Assembly: GCF_004664715.2 (NCBI RefSeq)
Contig: NC_051082.1
Location: 10,292,498-10,356,497 of the forward strand
Source: Peromyscus leucopus
Lineage: Eukaryota; Chordata; Mammalia; Rodentia; Cricetidae
Reading direction: 5' to 3'
DNA: 64,000 bases
The translations under genes were made by a program, and so were the position numbers. This document shows, one piece after another, positions 22,550 through 33,868 of the stretch. Under the pieces are notes generated by a model. That model did not search any database and was not told the origin of the DNA. It saw nothing but the letters and a program-made list of their open reading frames with translations. Position 1 is the stretch's first letter. Each line of letters starts with the position of its first letter.

Positions 22550-22748
22550 TTAAAAAATGATTTGCTTATTTTTATTTTATGCTCATTGATTGGTCTTTTG
22601 CCTGCAAACATGTCTGGGTAAGGGAGTTGGATTCCCTGGAACTGGAGTCACAGACAGTTGTGAGCTGCCGTGTGGGTGCTGGGCATTGAACCCAGGTCCT
22701 CTGGAAGAACAGTCAGTGCTCTGAACCTCTGAGCCATCTCTCCAGCCT
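22550..22748 (-). repeat. B3 (B2-superfamily) SINE, full length
   Basis: The antisense order is complete, from the A-rich tail side (tttttaaaaaatgatttgc) through 'actggagtcacagacagttg', 'gagctgccgtgtgggtgctg' and 'aacccaggtcctctggaag' to the head 'tgagccatctctccagcc'. Confidence 0.95.
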
Positions 22749-22924
22749 CATAAACTAATCTTTTGATAGCTTCTTGAGCAGCACAGCTGACTAATACAAC
22801 GAACGAATAAGAGTGGATTCCCGACTGTGTGGAGAACTGAAACCAAACAGGCCGGGCCTCACGCATGCATGCCATGTGTTTAATGCACTGAACAACCTCC
22901 TTGCCTGAGAATTGGATACTTTCA

Positions 22925-23114
22925 ATGCATGTATTTTTTAAATTGCAATTTATGTGCGGATGGGGAGGCATGTCACGGTACACACATGGAGGTCAGAGGA
23001 CAAATTTAGGAGTCATTTCTCTCCTTCCACCATGGGGGTGCCCGGGGCCAAACTCAGGCTGTGAGACTTGACGATGGGGAATGCCTTTAGCCATTAAAGC
23101 CATCTCTCTGGGCC
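22925..23114 (-). repeat. B3-type SINE, diverged
   Basis: 'acatggaggtcagaggacaa', 'tctctccttccaccatggg', 'gccaaactcaggctgtgag' and 'aagccatctctctgggcc' match the antisense B3 variant with the gccgg-type head. Confidence 0.8.
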
Positions 23115-23710
23115 TCACGAATATTTCTGCAGTAGGATGAAAAGACTCTGAGGGCAGAGTAGTCAAGGAGAAGGACAGGGCCATCTGTTGGAACGAAGGA
23201 AGAGGTTTGTGGTTTGAGTACTTTGAGAGCCTTAGAAGGTTCTGGATCACTCTGGGGTTCTTAATGGCTAAAGTGCATATCTGCCTTTGATCTCAGCTTC
23301 TGTTTGGTGTTGTTTTCAAGTCCCCGGGGCAGCCCTGTTAAGGTTTGCCTACTTGCTGAGCACAATTAATGCAGTGTGTAAAGATTTCATTAGCATGTGG
23401 AGAGGCTGGGATAAATCTCCCGTCATTGTGGTAATACTAATTATTTCATCTAAAAATGTGCAGCCCTGTGACTGCACTTTGATCAAAAGGAAAGTTGTTT
23501 GTTTCCCTGAGGAGCCACGCTCAGCCCCACATGAGACACATTTATTCATTCGGGGTGGATGGGGTTTCTTGAACTGTAGATTTCACAGGGATGTGTCATT
23601 GGCAAGAAGAGGGTGGGTAGAGGAGAGGGGGCAAAACAGGCTTACCTCCTGCTGGGAGGCACTCAGGAGCTAGAGCCTTGATGCACCCCCTCCTCTGGCC
23701 TCATCCTCTT
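23115..23710. other. Repeat-poor unique stretch; possible conserved non-coding element
   Basis: No repeat is recognised. 23340-23475 is AT-rich with homeobox-type words (cacaattaatgcag, tttcattagcatgtgg, actaattatttcatc). No exon is seen. Confidence 0.4.
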
Positions 23711-23714
23711 TCTT

Positions 23715-24130
23715 TCGCTGTGATCAAACTCTAACAAAAAAGCAACTTGAGGGAGGAAAGGGTCATATTTGGCTTGCACTTCCAGGTCACGGTCCATCAT
23801 TGAAGGGCATCAGGGCAAGAACTCAAGGTGGGAGCCTAGATGGCCTGCCTGCTAGTTCATGAAGTATGATCTCTCATCAGGGAAGGCACTCACAGCCATG
23901 GAAGTAGTTATGGAGGATGCTTCCTGTTGGCTTGTTTGTAGGCTCATGCTCAGCTGGCTTTCTTACACAGTCCAGGACCACCTGCCTAGGGAATGGTGCT
24001 ACCCACAGTGGATTGGACCTTCCTACCGCCATGTCCCCTACAGATGCAATCACAGGTTAATCTGACCTAGGTAATTCCTCAATCCAGGCTTTTCAATTCA
24101 GATGACCCCAGGCTAATTATAGAAGATAAT
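23715..24130 (-). mobile_element. Rodent MaLR-like LTR
   Basis: The antisense order begins with 'cgctgtgatcaaactctaac' and 'aaaaagcaacttgaggg', continues through 'cacggtccatcattgaagg' and 'ctttcttacacagtccagg', and ends near 'acaggttaatctgacctagg'. It is the same broad family as 49505-50140, in opposite orientation. Confidence 0.75.
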
Positions 24131-24334
24131 TAGGACACCCTCCTTTACACGTTTATGTTGTCTTTTCTTTCTTTCTTTCTTTTTTTTTTGTAGAACTCAT
24201 CTATAAAGTCTTGGGTGATCTCTTGGGAAAGCTAGTTAATCCTTTGTGTGTTGGTTATCTGAGGTGAGTATTGGTCTTCTGCATTTGAAATCCAAAATTC
24301 TGGGTTCAGACCTTGGTTGGGCAGTGCCATCATT

Positions 24335-24415
24335 TCCTCCTAAGATGGAAGCTTCTGGAAAGCCAATACATATACATCGTATTCACTATTTGCTGAATAA
24401 ATAAATGGCACATGA
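24335..24415 (+). repeat. Possible L2 3'-end fragment
   Basis: 'agatggaagcttctggaaag' then 'attcactatttgctgaataaa' resembles the L2 end (tgtaagctccatgagggc ... ctcaataaatatttgttgaa). Confidence 0.4.
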
Positions 24416-24564
24416 CATCTAGAAAGGCCCTGGGAAGGGCTGTCTTTCTTGGCCTCACTACCCATTCTTCCTCCTAGGCCTCACTCCTCCTCAGCTCTCT
24501 TCTCACCCTCCACCTCATCTTCTTCTCAGATTTGGGAGAAGGAGGGTGTGTTGCTTGAAATGAG

Positions 24565-24860
24565 AGAAGTCTTCCTTAGGTTCAGGCATTGGACCGCTTG
24601 GTCCCCGGTTGGTGGCACTGTCTGGGAAGGTTTAGGAAGTGTGGCCTTGCTGGAGGAAGTACGTCACCAGGGGCGGGCTTTGAGTGTTTATAGCTTCGCC
24701 AGTCGGTTCCGGTTTGCTCTCTCTGCTTCACGCTTCATGGTGGAGTTGTGATAACTCAGCTCTCTGCTCCTGCCACCACGTAAACCATGCCTCCCACTGT
24801 GGTGGACTCTTACCCCTCTAGATGTCCAAGTCAAAATAAACTCTGACTTCCTTCTGTTGA
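24565..24860 (+). mobile_element. MT-type MaLR LTR
   Basis: 'cttggtccccggttggtggc', 'gtgtggccttgctggagg', 'gtcaccaggggcgggcttt', 'tgctctctctgcttcacgc', then 'caaaataaactctgacttcc' with AATAAA at the 3' part. This is the canonical order of rodent MT LTRs. Confidence 0.85.
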
Positions 24861-24965
24861 CAGGGTTTTGACTTGTTCTTCCTTTTCAAAGGGGTATTTA
24901 TGTTTAGGGAGGTGGTTGGTAAGCTCTATGGCAGTTCTGGGCTTAGGCACTTTTTCCCCCTCATC

Positions 24966-24967
<2 letters not shown>

Positions 24968-25000
<33 letters not shown>

Positions 25001-25008
25001 AGAAAAGT
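24968..25008. repeat. A-rich / AAAAG tract
   Basis: A17 followed by GAAAA repeats, probably a decayed retroposon tail. Confidence 0.9.
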
Positions 25009-25625
25009 CACCCCTAGAATCAAAAGCATGAGCAGTGACTAGATTTTCATTCACAGCTCCTCACAATGAAATATTCATACTTCATCCATTCAGACATCCA
25101 CACACCCCGCCATCCCTCACTTATTCGTTCACTCATTCCCCAATTCACCCATCCTGATGGGTTGAGTAGATGGGTCTGAAGGAATTATAAGCTCAACCTT
25201 GTGCTAGGAACAGGGAAGACCATGATGATCAAAAGAGATACTGGCTGTTCTTCCCCAGAAGGTCCTGAAGTCCAGTGCTGGTAACTCACAGACTGCTAGA
25301 GATCAGGAGGTTCTGTGAGGAAGGACGGTACATCAATCTGGCATTTGCGGTTCTCTACAAGTCCAAAATTATTTTTTTCTACTTCTGTAAGAAAGTTCCA
25401 TTGGAGTTTTGATAGCGCTGACTTTGAATCTATATTCAGCTTTTGGTAGTTTGGACGCTTTAACAACAGTAAGCCTTTGAGCCCTTGAATCTGTTTCTCT
25501 GTCTTACTTTTTTTCATCTGTATCTTATATTTATTGCTATATAATCCTTTGACCTTCTTAGGTAAGTTTATTCTAAGGACTTACTTATTTACTCACTTGT
25601 TTTGTTTATTTACTTATTTATTTTT

Positions 25626-25735
25626 TGAGGCAGCTTCTTACCGTACAGACAAGGCTGGCCTTGAACTTGCAGCCACCCTTCTGCCTCTGCTTGCAGAGTG
25701 CTGGGATGAGAGGCGTGAACCACCACACCTAGAAA
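25626..25735 (-). repeat. B1 SINE inserted in L1
   Basis: 'ttttttgaggcagcttctt', 'ggctggccttgaacttgcag', 'gagtgctgggatgagaggcg' and 'gaaccaccacacctag' are antisense B1. L1 sequence continues on both sides. Confidence 0.85.
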
Positions 25736-27457
25736 TTGTTAGATACAAGTAAATGGAACTAGATTGATTTCTTTTTTACCTAACTCAAAAATAGGTATGC
25801 ATATGATATTTAATGTTGATTTTGTGTAGTAGAACTTACCAGAAGAACTGTTGATTCTGGCATCTTCTTTGTTGGGCGTGTTCATGACTATTGGATTATT
25901 CCATCTATTTGTTATTGACCCGCTAAGTGTTTCAGTTTATTGGTCTCAAGAGGCTGAATATTTCAAGGAATCCACTTTGTTCAAAGCTGAGGTATAGCTT
26001 TTTCATATTACTCCTTTATGGTCATTTTTAAGTTTCTGTGACATTATTTGCCATGTCTACTCTGTTTTTTCCTATCATCTTTATTTTTACTTAGTCAAAC
26101 GATGGGTTTGTCATTTTTAATTTCTCTTTTCACAGAGCGGTTAGCTCCTCTATGCCCTCTATCCCTTTTCAGTTTTCAATTCCTTCCTTTCTGTGGTAGT
26201 CTTTATTATTTTCTATCTTCTGCTGCTTTTGGATTCAGCTTGCTTGTTTTTAGTTCCTTGAGGTGCAATGTTGATAGTTTATTTGATTTCTTAGTTTAAA
26301 TATTGATGTAAATCACTGTAAACATTGTTCTTACTACCTTTTAAAGGAAACCCGTAATTTTTCCTTGTTATTTTCCCCTATTTGCCTTTTTAATAAAAAT
26401 TTTTGCGTGTTGTCCAACAGTTCACTGTTTAATTTTAAGCATGTGTGACCTCCTTGCCTGTGTTCTTTAGTTATCAATTCTGGTTTCACTCCACCCTGGT
26501 GAAGAAGACACTCAGAGTGTCCCATTCCTCTAAAATGTGTTAAGACTTATTTTGTTGGGAGAGGACGCTTCCGGTATGCTCAGGAGGAGGTGTCTTCCGG
26601 CTGCTCTTGGGTAGAAAGCCCTGTGTCGTCTGTTAAGCCCATTTGGTCTCTTGTGCTGTTTGAGTCTGCTGTTTTCCTATTGATTTTCTGTCTGAGTGAT
26701 CTATCTGTTATTGAAAATGTGGTATTGAATTCTCCTATTATTGTACTGCTGTCTATTTCTCCGTTCAGGCCTATCAATACTTGGGTTTTTTTAGATTTAC
26801 GTTGAGCGCACACAACATGTAATCGGTTCACCTTCCTGTTGAGTTTGCTTCTCTTTAACATTACGCAATGACCTCGCTTCCCTCTTGTGATGGGCTGTTA
26901 AGTCTATTTTTGCTTAATATAAGCATGGCCACTCCCATACTCCTAGGGCTAACATTGACATAAAACATCTTTCCCCATTCCTTAACTTTCGACATAGGTG
27001 TGTCCTTAAAGCTGCAGTGAACCCTTACGAACAGCACCCAATTGAATCTTCTTTATTAACATGTCCTCAGCCACTCCAGATTACTTGACTGATGAATTCA
27101 ATCCACTTACAGTAGAGACATTATTGATAGGTACGGACTTATTACTGGCGTTTTCTTAATTGTCGTTTCTTTGTTTTAGAGGTTGTTTCTCCTTTCTCTC
27201 TTGTCTGTTACTTTCCTTTGTGGTTTGTTTATTTCCTAGTAACACATTCTGATCAATTTTTTACTCCTTCTCTGTTCTTGTTTCTATGACAGTGGTTGCC
27301 ATGAAGCTTACATAAAACTTCACAGGTCATAACACTACTTTTACCAAATCATTACTCATCTTTAATTGCACTTGAAAGCTCTACAATTTACCGTCCATGC
27401 CCTTATTTTAAGTAATGGATGTCAAAATTTACTTCATTTCCTATTATGTATCTATTA

Positions 27458-27462
<5 letters not shown>

Positions 27463-27503
<41 letters not shown>
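27463..27503. repeat. (GT)n microsatellite within L1
   Basis: About 20 GT units interrupt the antisense L1. Confidence 0.97.
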
Positions 27504-27507
<4 letters not shown>

Positions 27508-28100
27508 CTATAATTTTTACTTTAATCTTTTACCTCAATGAAGACCATCACCCTACTATCACATGACTCTATTTCCTATGAATTTATAGTGATGTTACAC
27601 TTGGATATTTGTCCTCAGCACCTTTTGTTTTAATTGGAACAATCCCTTTTAGTAGGTAATGACACCCCACGCCCCCAGAATCTGTTTATTTAGCAACATC
27701 TGAATCTCCTTGATTCTTACAGAGTGGCTTTGCTATGCATAGGGTCCTTGATTGACAGATCTGTTTCCTTTTAGCTTAGCGCTGTAACTCTGTTATTCTA
27801 GTCCTCTGGCCTGATGCATTTCTTCTGAGAGACCTGGTTGTATTATAAGGGCTCCCTTGTATATCACACTCCTGCTAGTTTCAAAATTCTCTCCTTGTCT
27901 TTGACTTTTGATGATGTAATTACAGTGTGACCTGGATAGGTCTCTGAAGCCTCTATAACAGCCTTTGGAAACCTTTGAGGTTGAGGAACCTGGATGCGAA
28001 TTTCCCACCTTGGACTTGGAAAGTTTTCGGTTCGTATTTCTTTAGGCATCTTCTTCTTCAATGTGGCATATTTGGGGCAAGCTTCATTTTTGTGATATGC

Positions 28101-28543
28101 TCTCAATGCTCACCAGCTTTGTCCAAGTGTCTCCTTAGAATCCAGTATAGAGCCACCAAGCTGAGAAAAGGGTTAAAGGATTCTAAGCTGTGGTGATGTT
28201 TACTCATTATAATGATGTCTACCTAACAGAAGCCAGAGATGGCTGGTAGATGAATGAGGTTAAATCTTGGGAAATTCAGAGAAGGGGAAAGAGTCTGGTG
28301 AACTGATGATAGACACAGAAAGACCAAGATTATAAGTTCTGGGGATCCAAGAGGACAGTATCCAAGAGTATGGTACCCAAGAGGAAGGTATCAATGAATG
28401 ACAGTAATTTTATGATTATTGATTTATATTCTGAATATTTATTGATACTCAAATAGGCACAGTTGTAAAGGAACAATTTTGGCCACACATACCAAGAACC
28501 CTCAAATATATATGTGTCATTCAGTAAATTAATTTTACTAAGA

Positions 28544-28544
<1 letters not shown>
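28101..28544. other. No gene seen; unique sequence
   Basis: A short near-repeat (gaggacagtatccaagag, gaggaaggtatcaatgaat) occurs at 28350-28395. Nothing else is recognised. Confidence 0.45.

Positions 28545-28620
<76 letters not shown>
28545..28620. repeat. (CT)n(CA)n compound microsatellite
   Basis: About 23 CT units are followed by 15 CA units. Confidence 0.98.
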
Positions 28621-28623
<3 letters not shown>

Positions 28624-29282
28624 GACTAAAATATACACAAGGCTACAGGTACTGGTTTCCTGATGAAGCCTTATCTATAACAGCAGCAAAGAATTAGGGA
28701 CATCCCCAAAGTCCAACATGAATGATTGGCTGAGTTAAAGAACACACCTGTTGTGGCATTGAGTCCATGGTTCAGCTATTGCCTCTCAACTTTGATTCCA
28801 TCTTCTCACTCCTGGCTCTGTGATGTTGAGCTGGGCTCTGCAGTCATGTCTGTGAATTGTTGAACTAGTAGGTGGGGCTCAGAAGGCAACAGGAAGGGGA
28901 AGAGAGGAACCCTCCCCTTCCTGATAGCTTGCAGTTGTTATCAAAGGCATGGAGGTAGCAAAGATAAGCTTCAGTGGTGGGACCCTGAATCCACTCTAGT
29001 CTTGCAGTCTACCCAAATCTGCTTTGTTGGGCCTCCTTGAAGGTTCCAGCACTAGTGGATACTACCTAGTCTTCAGAGGCCCTAAGTCCCTCCTAGATCT
29101 GACCCATGTTGAACATTCTGACAGGATTCAATGATCCAACCCCAAAACTGAGGAATGACAACTGCCTCTCCAATTAACCACCTTGGTGGTACCACACTGT
29201 TCTCTCTTTTCAGGACTTATGATTAACTGGTTACAATGTAACATCTTCCATTCTATCTGAAAAGGAAACTTAGTCAGTCAGG
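28621..29282. other. No gene seen; mostly unique
   Basis: 28665-28750 faintly resembles an old L1 3' region (cagcaaagaattagggac ... gattggctgagttaaag). The rest is unassigned. Confidence 0.4.
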
Positions 29283-29893
29283 GAAAAACAACCAACCAAC
29301 TAATCACAAACCAACCAACAACCAACAACTAACCAACTACCAACCAACCAACAACCAATCAACCTACCAACCACCAACCAACCACCAACCAACCAACCTA
29401 CCAACCACCAACCAACCAACCAACCAACCAACCAACCTACCAACCAACCAACCTACCAACCAACCAACCACCAAATAACCAACCAACCAACCACCCACCA
29501 ACTAACCATCAACCAACCACCAACCAACCAACTAACCAGACAATCACCAAACAACCAACCACCAACCAACCACCAACCAACCAACCAACCACCAACCAAC
29601 CACCAATCAACCACCAACCAACCAACCAACCACCAAATAAACAACCAAACAACCAAACAACCAACCACCAACTAACCATCAATCAACCACCAAACAACCA
29701 AATAACAAACCAACCAATCAACCAACCAACCACCAACCAACCACCAACCAACCAAACAACCAACCAAACAACCACCAACCAACCACCAACCAACCAACTA
29801 ACCAACCAACCAACCAACCAACCAACCAACAAACCAATCAACCAACCAATCAACCAACTGACCAAACAAACAAACAAACAAACAAACAAACAA
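29283..29893. repeat. 600-bp (CCAA)n / (CCAACCA) array ending in (AAAC)n
   Basis: The plus strand is almost only A and C, built of CCAA, CCACCAA and CTAACCAA words. The last 30 bp is pure AAAC repeats. Minus-strand frames read as Trp/Leu/Val/Gly strings and are not genes. Compositional strand asymmetry is extreme. Confidence 0.97.
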
Positions 29894-29894
29894 A

Positions 29895-30190
29895 CAGGCA
29901 AAACCATGAGGACCTGGGTTCTGTCTCCAGCATCCAAGTGAAGAAATCTGGGAGTGTTCTTGAATCCCCACATCTGAGGAAGCAGAGACCAGGGTTTGTG
30001 AACCAGATGGTCCAGCCTTCTCATGAGTTCAAGGTTCAGTGAGAGACCTTGTCTCCACAAAGTAGTAGACCTGAGGAACCACACTCTCATACAAGCTTAT
30101 ATTTACTCATACACACGTGTGTACACCTGCACATGTATGTGAGTATACATACTCCTCTCTTCCTTTCTCCCCCATCTCTCTCTCTCTCCC

Positions 30191-30232
<42 letters not shown>
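29895..30232 (+). repeat. B4/RSINE1 SINE ending in a (CT)n tract
   Basis: 'accatgaggacctgggttct', 'agcatccaagtgaagaaat', 'gagttcaaggttcagtgag', 'agaccttgtctccacaaag' and the (ac)acgtgtgtaca tail are in order. The CT tract follows at 30176-30232. The head is truncated by the AAAC run. Confidence 0.85.
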
Positions 30233-30233
<1 letters not shown>

Positions 30234-30354
30234 GATGATGAGTTAGGAAACTTGGAGATGGTGGTTGATGTAGTAATACTGTGAGAGAGGACACAAAGAA
30301 GTCCACATAGTCTTCTCTAGTACCTATGGTCCCTTATTACAGTCTTCTCTAGCA

Positions 30355-30486
30355 GGCCAGGTGTGGTGGCGCACGCCTTTAATCCCAGCACTCTAAGGCA
30401 GAAGCGAGGAGATCTCTGTGAGTTCCAGGACAGCTGGGACTACATAGAAAGGCCTGTCTCAAAGCAAGCAAACAAATAAACAAACA
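30355..30486 (+). repeat. B1 SINE
   Basis: 'ggtgtggtggcgcacgcc', 'tttaatcccagcactctaag', 'gagttccaggacagctggg' and an A-rich tail (caaacaaataaacaaac). Confidence 0.95.
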
Positions 30487-30681
30487 CCCCACCACCACAA
30501 CTGATCAATTAATTTAACAATTTAATTTAAATACACATATATTTTTTTCTGGTGCTTTCTTTCTCCAACCCAGATCCTCACTGATAGAGAAAATGATGAA
30601 GTAACAAAATAAATTTCACACATCATTATGTAGAGGGGTAAAGAAGTAAAAAAAAAAACTGCTAAGATAAAAGTAACCATA
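30487..30681. other. AT-rich unique sequence
   Basis: Nothing is recognised. A short A10 run is near 30648. Confidence 0.4.
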
Positions 30682-30830
30682 GTCTGGTGTGGCACCCACA
30701 CCTGTCTGTAGTCTCAACACCTCAGAGGTGGAGGCAGGAGGGTCAGGGGTCAGAGGTCAGAGGTTATCCTGTGCTACTTGGCAAGTTCAAGGCCAACTTG
30801 GGATATAGGAGATGCTAAGTCTAAATAAGG
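30682..30830 (+). repeat. Old B1-like SINE
   Basis: 'gtctggtgtggcacccacacc', 'ggtggaggcaggagggtc' and 'gttcaaggccaacttgggat' follow B1 order, with an inserted duplicated (gtcaggggtcagaggtcagagg) block. Confidence 0.7.
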
Positions 30831-32088
30831 GGAGGAGGAGGAGATCATGTTACCAGTGGTCATCTTTGATGAGCCCTGTGCTCATCCATGGGACAGAAAG
30901 TCCTTATGACAGGACCTGAGTACATATATCATCCCCCGCTGCTGTCTCTCATGGATTTTCCTCACCATGTCTGTGTCGCCTTCTGGAGGCCTCTGACTTG
31001 TCATCGGATCACCACACCCTGTGCAGGCCCTGATGGGGCCCTGGGTGATGTTCCTTCCCCCAGGAGCCCAGGAGGCTCCCTTTGATGTGGGTATGGTCTA
31101 GGAAAGACTCACTTTGGAAAGAGAGCCTGAGTGATCGCAGGTCCGTTGCCATGGTAACAGAGCTGCATGTTCTGGAAGTCTGATTTTGTTTTAGGATGTG
31201 GTGGCTGCTAATTACAGACAGCTCCAAGTCCCCTCCAAGCATCTCCTAGGATGCTCTCTCTCTCGTCAAGATTGCTGACTGTTCTTTTCTTTTGAACTCC
31301 ATTTTTCCTAGTCTTTTTGTGATTTACTTTAATATATTCATATACATGCGTATGCACATTCCATATAATAGGTGTTATAGAGATAAAATGGGGGGAGGGA
31401 TGGAGAGAGGGAAGAAAAGAGAGCGAAAGAGACGTGGAGGGGGGTTGTCATATTGGTGCTGTTTGCTTTCTTGGTTGTTATGGAGACCAAAATCCAGATT
31501 AGAAACCCAAAACAGTTAAGCCAGACTCTGGAAGGGAAGAGCAGGCAGATGGGCTCGAGGTAGACCTTGGCCCAGCCGTGATTCAGAAGGAACAGGTTTG
31601 GGCCTTAGGAGAAGGCAGCAGAGAGGTGAAAGGGGCGTGAAGCAGGATGGGGATGAGTCAGGGCCCTGGAGGCTGACTCCCAGGTCCTCTGTGCTCGTGT
31701 GCAGACAGGGCGTCTCCCGCAGCACTTTCCATGCTTTCTATGGAGGCTCTGCCTAGAAGCACCGTCTGCTTCCTTCTTGCCTGTGGTCTGAGCTCTGGAC
31801 TTCACTGCTTGGAAAACTGAAGCACCTTTGGGGTGTTGGGGAATCCTTGGCATCAGCCATGATCCCCTCAAGAGCTAGTGTTCATCCGGAATGTGGGCCG
31901 CAGAGGACCGTAGAGGACCGTAGAGGGCCACAGAGCCACCTGTATTTTAGGCTTTGGCCTCCTCCATCTGCCTTGGGCTACACAGCAGCCATAAGCCACG
32001 TACAATTGGCTCCCTGGAATCTTTAGAAGGATTTGATTAGAGCATAGAATAAGAGATCGCTTGGAAAAATAATGAATGAATGTGTGTA
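30831..32088. other. No gene seen; unique sequence
   Basis: The 31140-31220 part is repeat-free. A small (agaggaccgt) repeat sits at 31907-31926. Frames of 70-95 codons show no domain. Confidence 0.5.
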
Positions 32089-32300
32089 GGGGCTGGAGAG
32101 ATGGCTCAGTGGTTAGGAGCCCTGACGGCTCTTCCAGAGGACCGGGGTTCAATTCTCAGCACCTACATGGTAGCTCACAACTCTCCGTGACTCTAATTCC
32201 AGGGGATCCAACACCTTCACATAGACCTATGTGCAGGCAAAACATCAATGCACATAAAAATAAAAATGAAAAAAATTAGAAAATTAAATAAAAAGAAAAG
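32089..32300 (+). repeat. B3 (B2-superfamily) SINE, full length
   Basis: The head 'ggggctggagagatggctcag' is intact, followed by 'cttccagaggaccggggttc', 'tggtagctcacaactctcc', 'ccaggggatccaacaccttc', and an AATAAA-rich A tail (32265-32305). Confidence 0.96.
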
Positions 32301-32383
32301 AAAATTAAGGTGTGTGTGCAGCCATGAGGTTATTATTGATGTCAGGTGTCTTTTTTCCATCACGTTCTTATTTATTGAGATAT

Positions 32384-32385
<2 letters not shown>

Positions 32386-32440
<55 letters not shown>
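32386..32440. repeat. Poly(T) run of 55 nt
   Basis: A pure T run is followed immediately by attcaaac. Read on minus, this is gtttgaat then A55, which resembles a retroposed A tail. The adjacent sequence (32441-32580) is not a family I know. Confidence 0.95.
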
Positions 32441-32442
<2 letters not shown>

Positions 32443-33174
32443 TCAAACTCAGAGCTCACTGGTGTGGTTAATCTATGGAGCAGCTTGCTTTGGGAACCCG
32501 TCTAAGCCTTCCCAGGCTGGACTTTGAGGTGGGAGGCCCTTGGTCACCTGGCCTTTGGACCTGTTCCCCAGTCCTCTGCATTTTAGCAGCTGCTGTATCT
32601 GCCTAATTCCTGGAACAAGTCTGAGGTCTCAGAGCAAGTATATTTCGTCACCAGACATTGAGGTACATCATGGCGCCCTGCTCTGCAAGCCCCTGGGAGG
32701 CTGGATGTTGTCCTAGGCGTTGACTGCAGGGATCCCGGGAATGCTGAGGGCAGTGTGTGTGTGTGTGTGGGGGGTGCTCGCCCTACCTAGAGTGGAGCAT
32801 CTGCTCTGCGACGCCAAGCTGTGCCAGGCAGTTACCAGTCAAGCAGCTGGTCACACTCCCTTGTGCTGTCTTGGCTGGTGGCCTGACCTACTTCATGTTC
32901 ACACAGGCCCGGAGCTCATCCAGACATAACCCCCGGATGAAGGTCCAGGAGAGTGACTCATCTCTCTTTGCCATTTATACATTTTTTAGAAAGGCAGCTC
33001 ATTGGTATGGCTGGGGTCACCCCGTGGCCCCTTAAGAAGTTTTTCAAGGTATGAGGCTTGCTCTAGTTGTCCTCGACCATGCGTGGCTCTCTGCTGGTCA
33101 CCTCACCAGCAAGCCTGGTCTTCCTTAACCACGTAGGTGAGGCAGAGGACAAAGGACTTGGTCTCACAACCAAA
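32441..33174. other. No gene seen; unique sequence
   Basis: Frames 32720-33035 have no domain. A short GT run sits at 32755-32769. Confidence 0.5.
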
Positions 33175-33345
33175 CAGACTGGGTCATGAACCCTGGTCAT
33201 GCTGTTTCTTGGCTGAGGCCAAGTTGTTCAAGATGACGAACTTCGGTAATTTCCTTTCTTACTAAGTAGGTTAGCTAGGCACAGATAACATCAGTGCCAG
33301 AGATGGCCGTGAAGATTGAGCACGATACTGTTTGTCCAATGCCTG
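33175..33345 (+). repeat. MIR SINE
   Basis: 'gaccctggtcatgctgtttc'-like 5' part, then 'ggtaatttcctttcttacta' and 'gaagattgagcacgatact' follow MIR order with heavy divergence. Confidence 0.5.
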
Positions 33346-33369
33346 TCAATAGATATCAATGAATTAGCA

Positions 33370-33570
33370 TCTGCTGACCTTATGCCAGGCTTTGTAGGAA
33401 GGCTGGACATCCATCCACGTATGTAACCTCCCCACCAGCTCTGCAGATTGTCCCCTGCTTAACAATGGGGAAGCAGAGACAGAGAGGTAAGCTCCCCCGC
33501 CCCAAGGTGGTCTGGGTTCCTAAGTAAGTCAGAAAGCCAAGATTGGAAGGAAGGCCTTGTGTCTCTAAGC
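33370..33570 (+). repeat. MIR SINE
   Basis: 'gaccttatgccaggctttg' and 'aacaatggggaagcagagac', then 'gagaggtaagctcccccg' and 'ccaagattggaaggaagg', match MIR from its 3' half outward. Confidence 0.6.
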
Positions 33571-33777
33571 ATCAGGCTGAGCTCCTGCTTCAGAAGTGGG
33601 CGTGACAGTGCTGTGTGAATCCAGTCACCTCAGGACTTCCTGTGAACTGTTTGAACCCCAGGGGGAAACTCAAAAATAACTCCAGGAGTCTATTTTTCCA
33701 CGGCGGGAAGCAATATTGGATCCCAGGCTTTGAGGTCTCCATAGTGCTAGACATACTTATAGCAAAATATAACTAAA

Positions 33778-33778
<1 letters not shown>

Positions 33779-33866
<88 letters not shown>
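33779..33866. repeat. (CT)n(CA)n compound microsatellite
   Basis: About 30 CT units are followed by about 14 CA units. Confidence 0.98.

Positions 33867-33868
<2 letters not shown>

Larger units (their letters stand above)
25300..28100 (-). mobile_element. Ancient L1 (LINE-1) fragment, antisense
   Basis: On the minus strand this is a decayed L1. 26580-26861 encodes a stretch resembling the ORF2 endonuclease (IIGEFNTTFSITDRSLRQKI, with an N/D-rich follow-up). 25296-25517 encodes the ORF2 C-terminal-type stretch (WNFLTEVEKNNFGLVENRK). The order, RT end at low coordinates and endonuclease then upstream regions at higher ones, fits minus orientation. Stops and frameshifts throughout mean it cannot be active. 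A B1 (25626) and a GT tract (27463) interrupt it. The divergence suggests an L1M-age element. Confidence 0.88.

Noticed and set aside
28665..28750. L1 3' fragment
   Set aside because: Only a faint match over a short stretch; not annotated as an element.
29453..30090. Trp/Leu/Val/Gly minus-strand frames as membrane proteins
   Set aside because: They come from the CCAA array. The apparent hydrophobicity is a repeat artefact.
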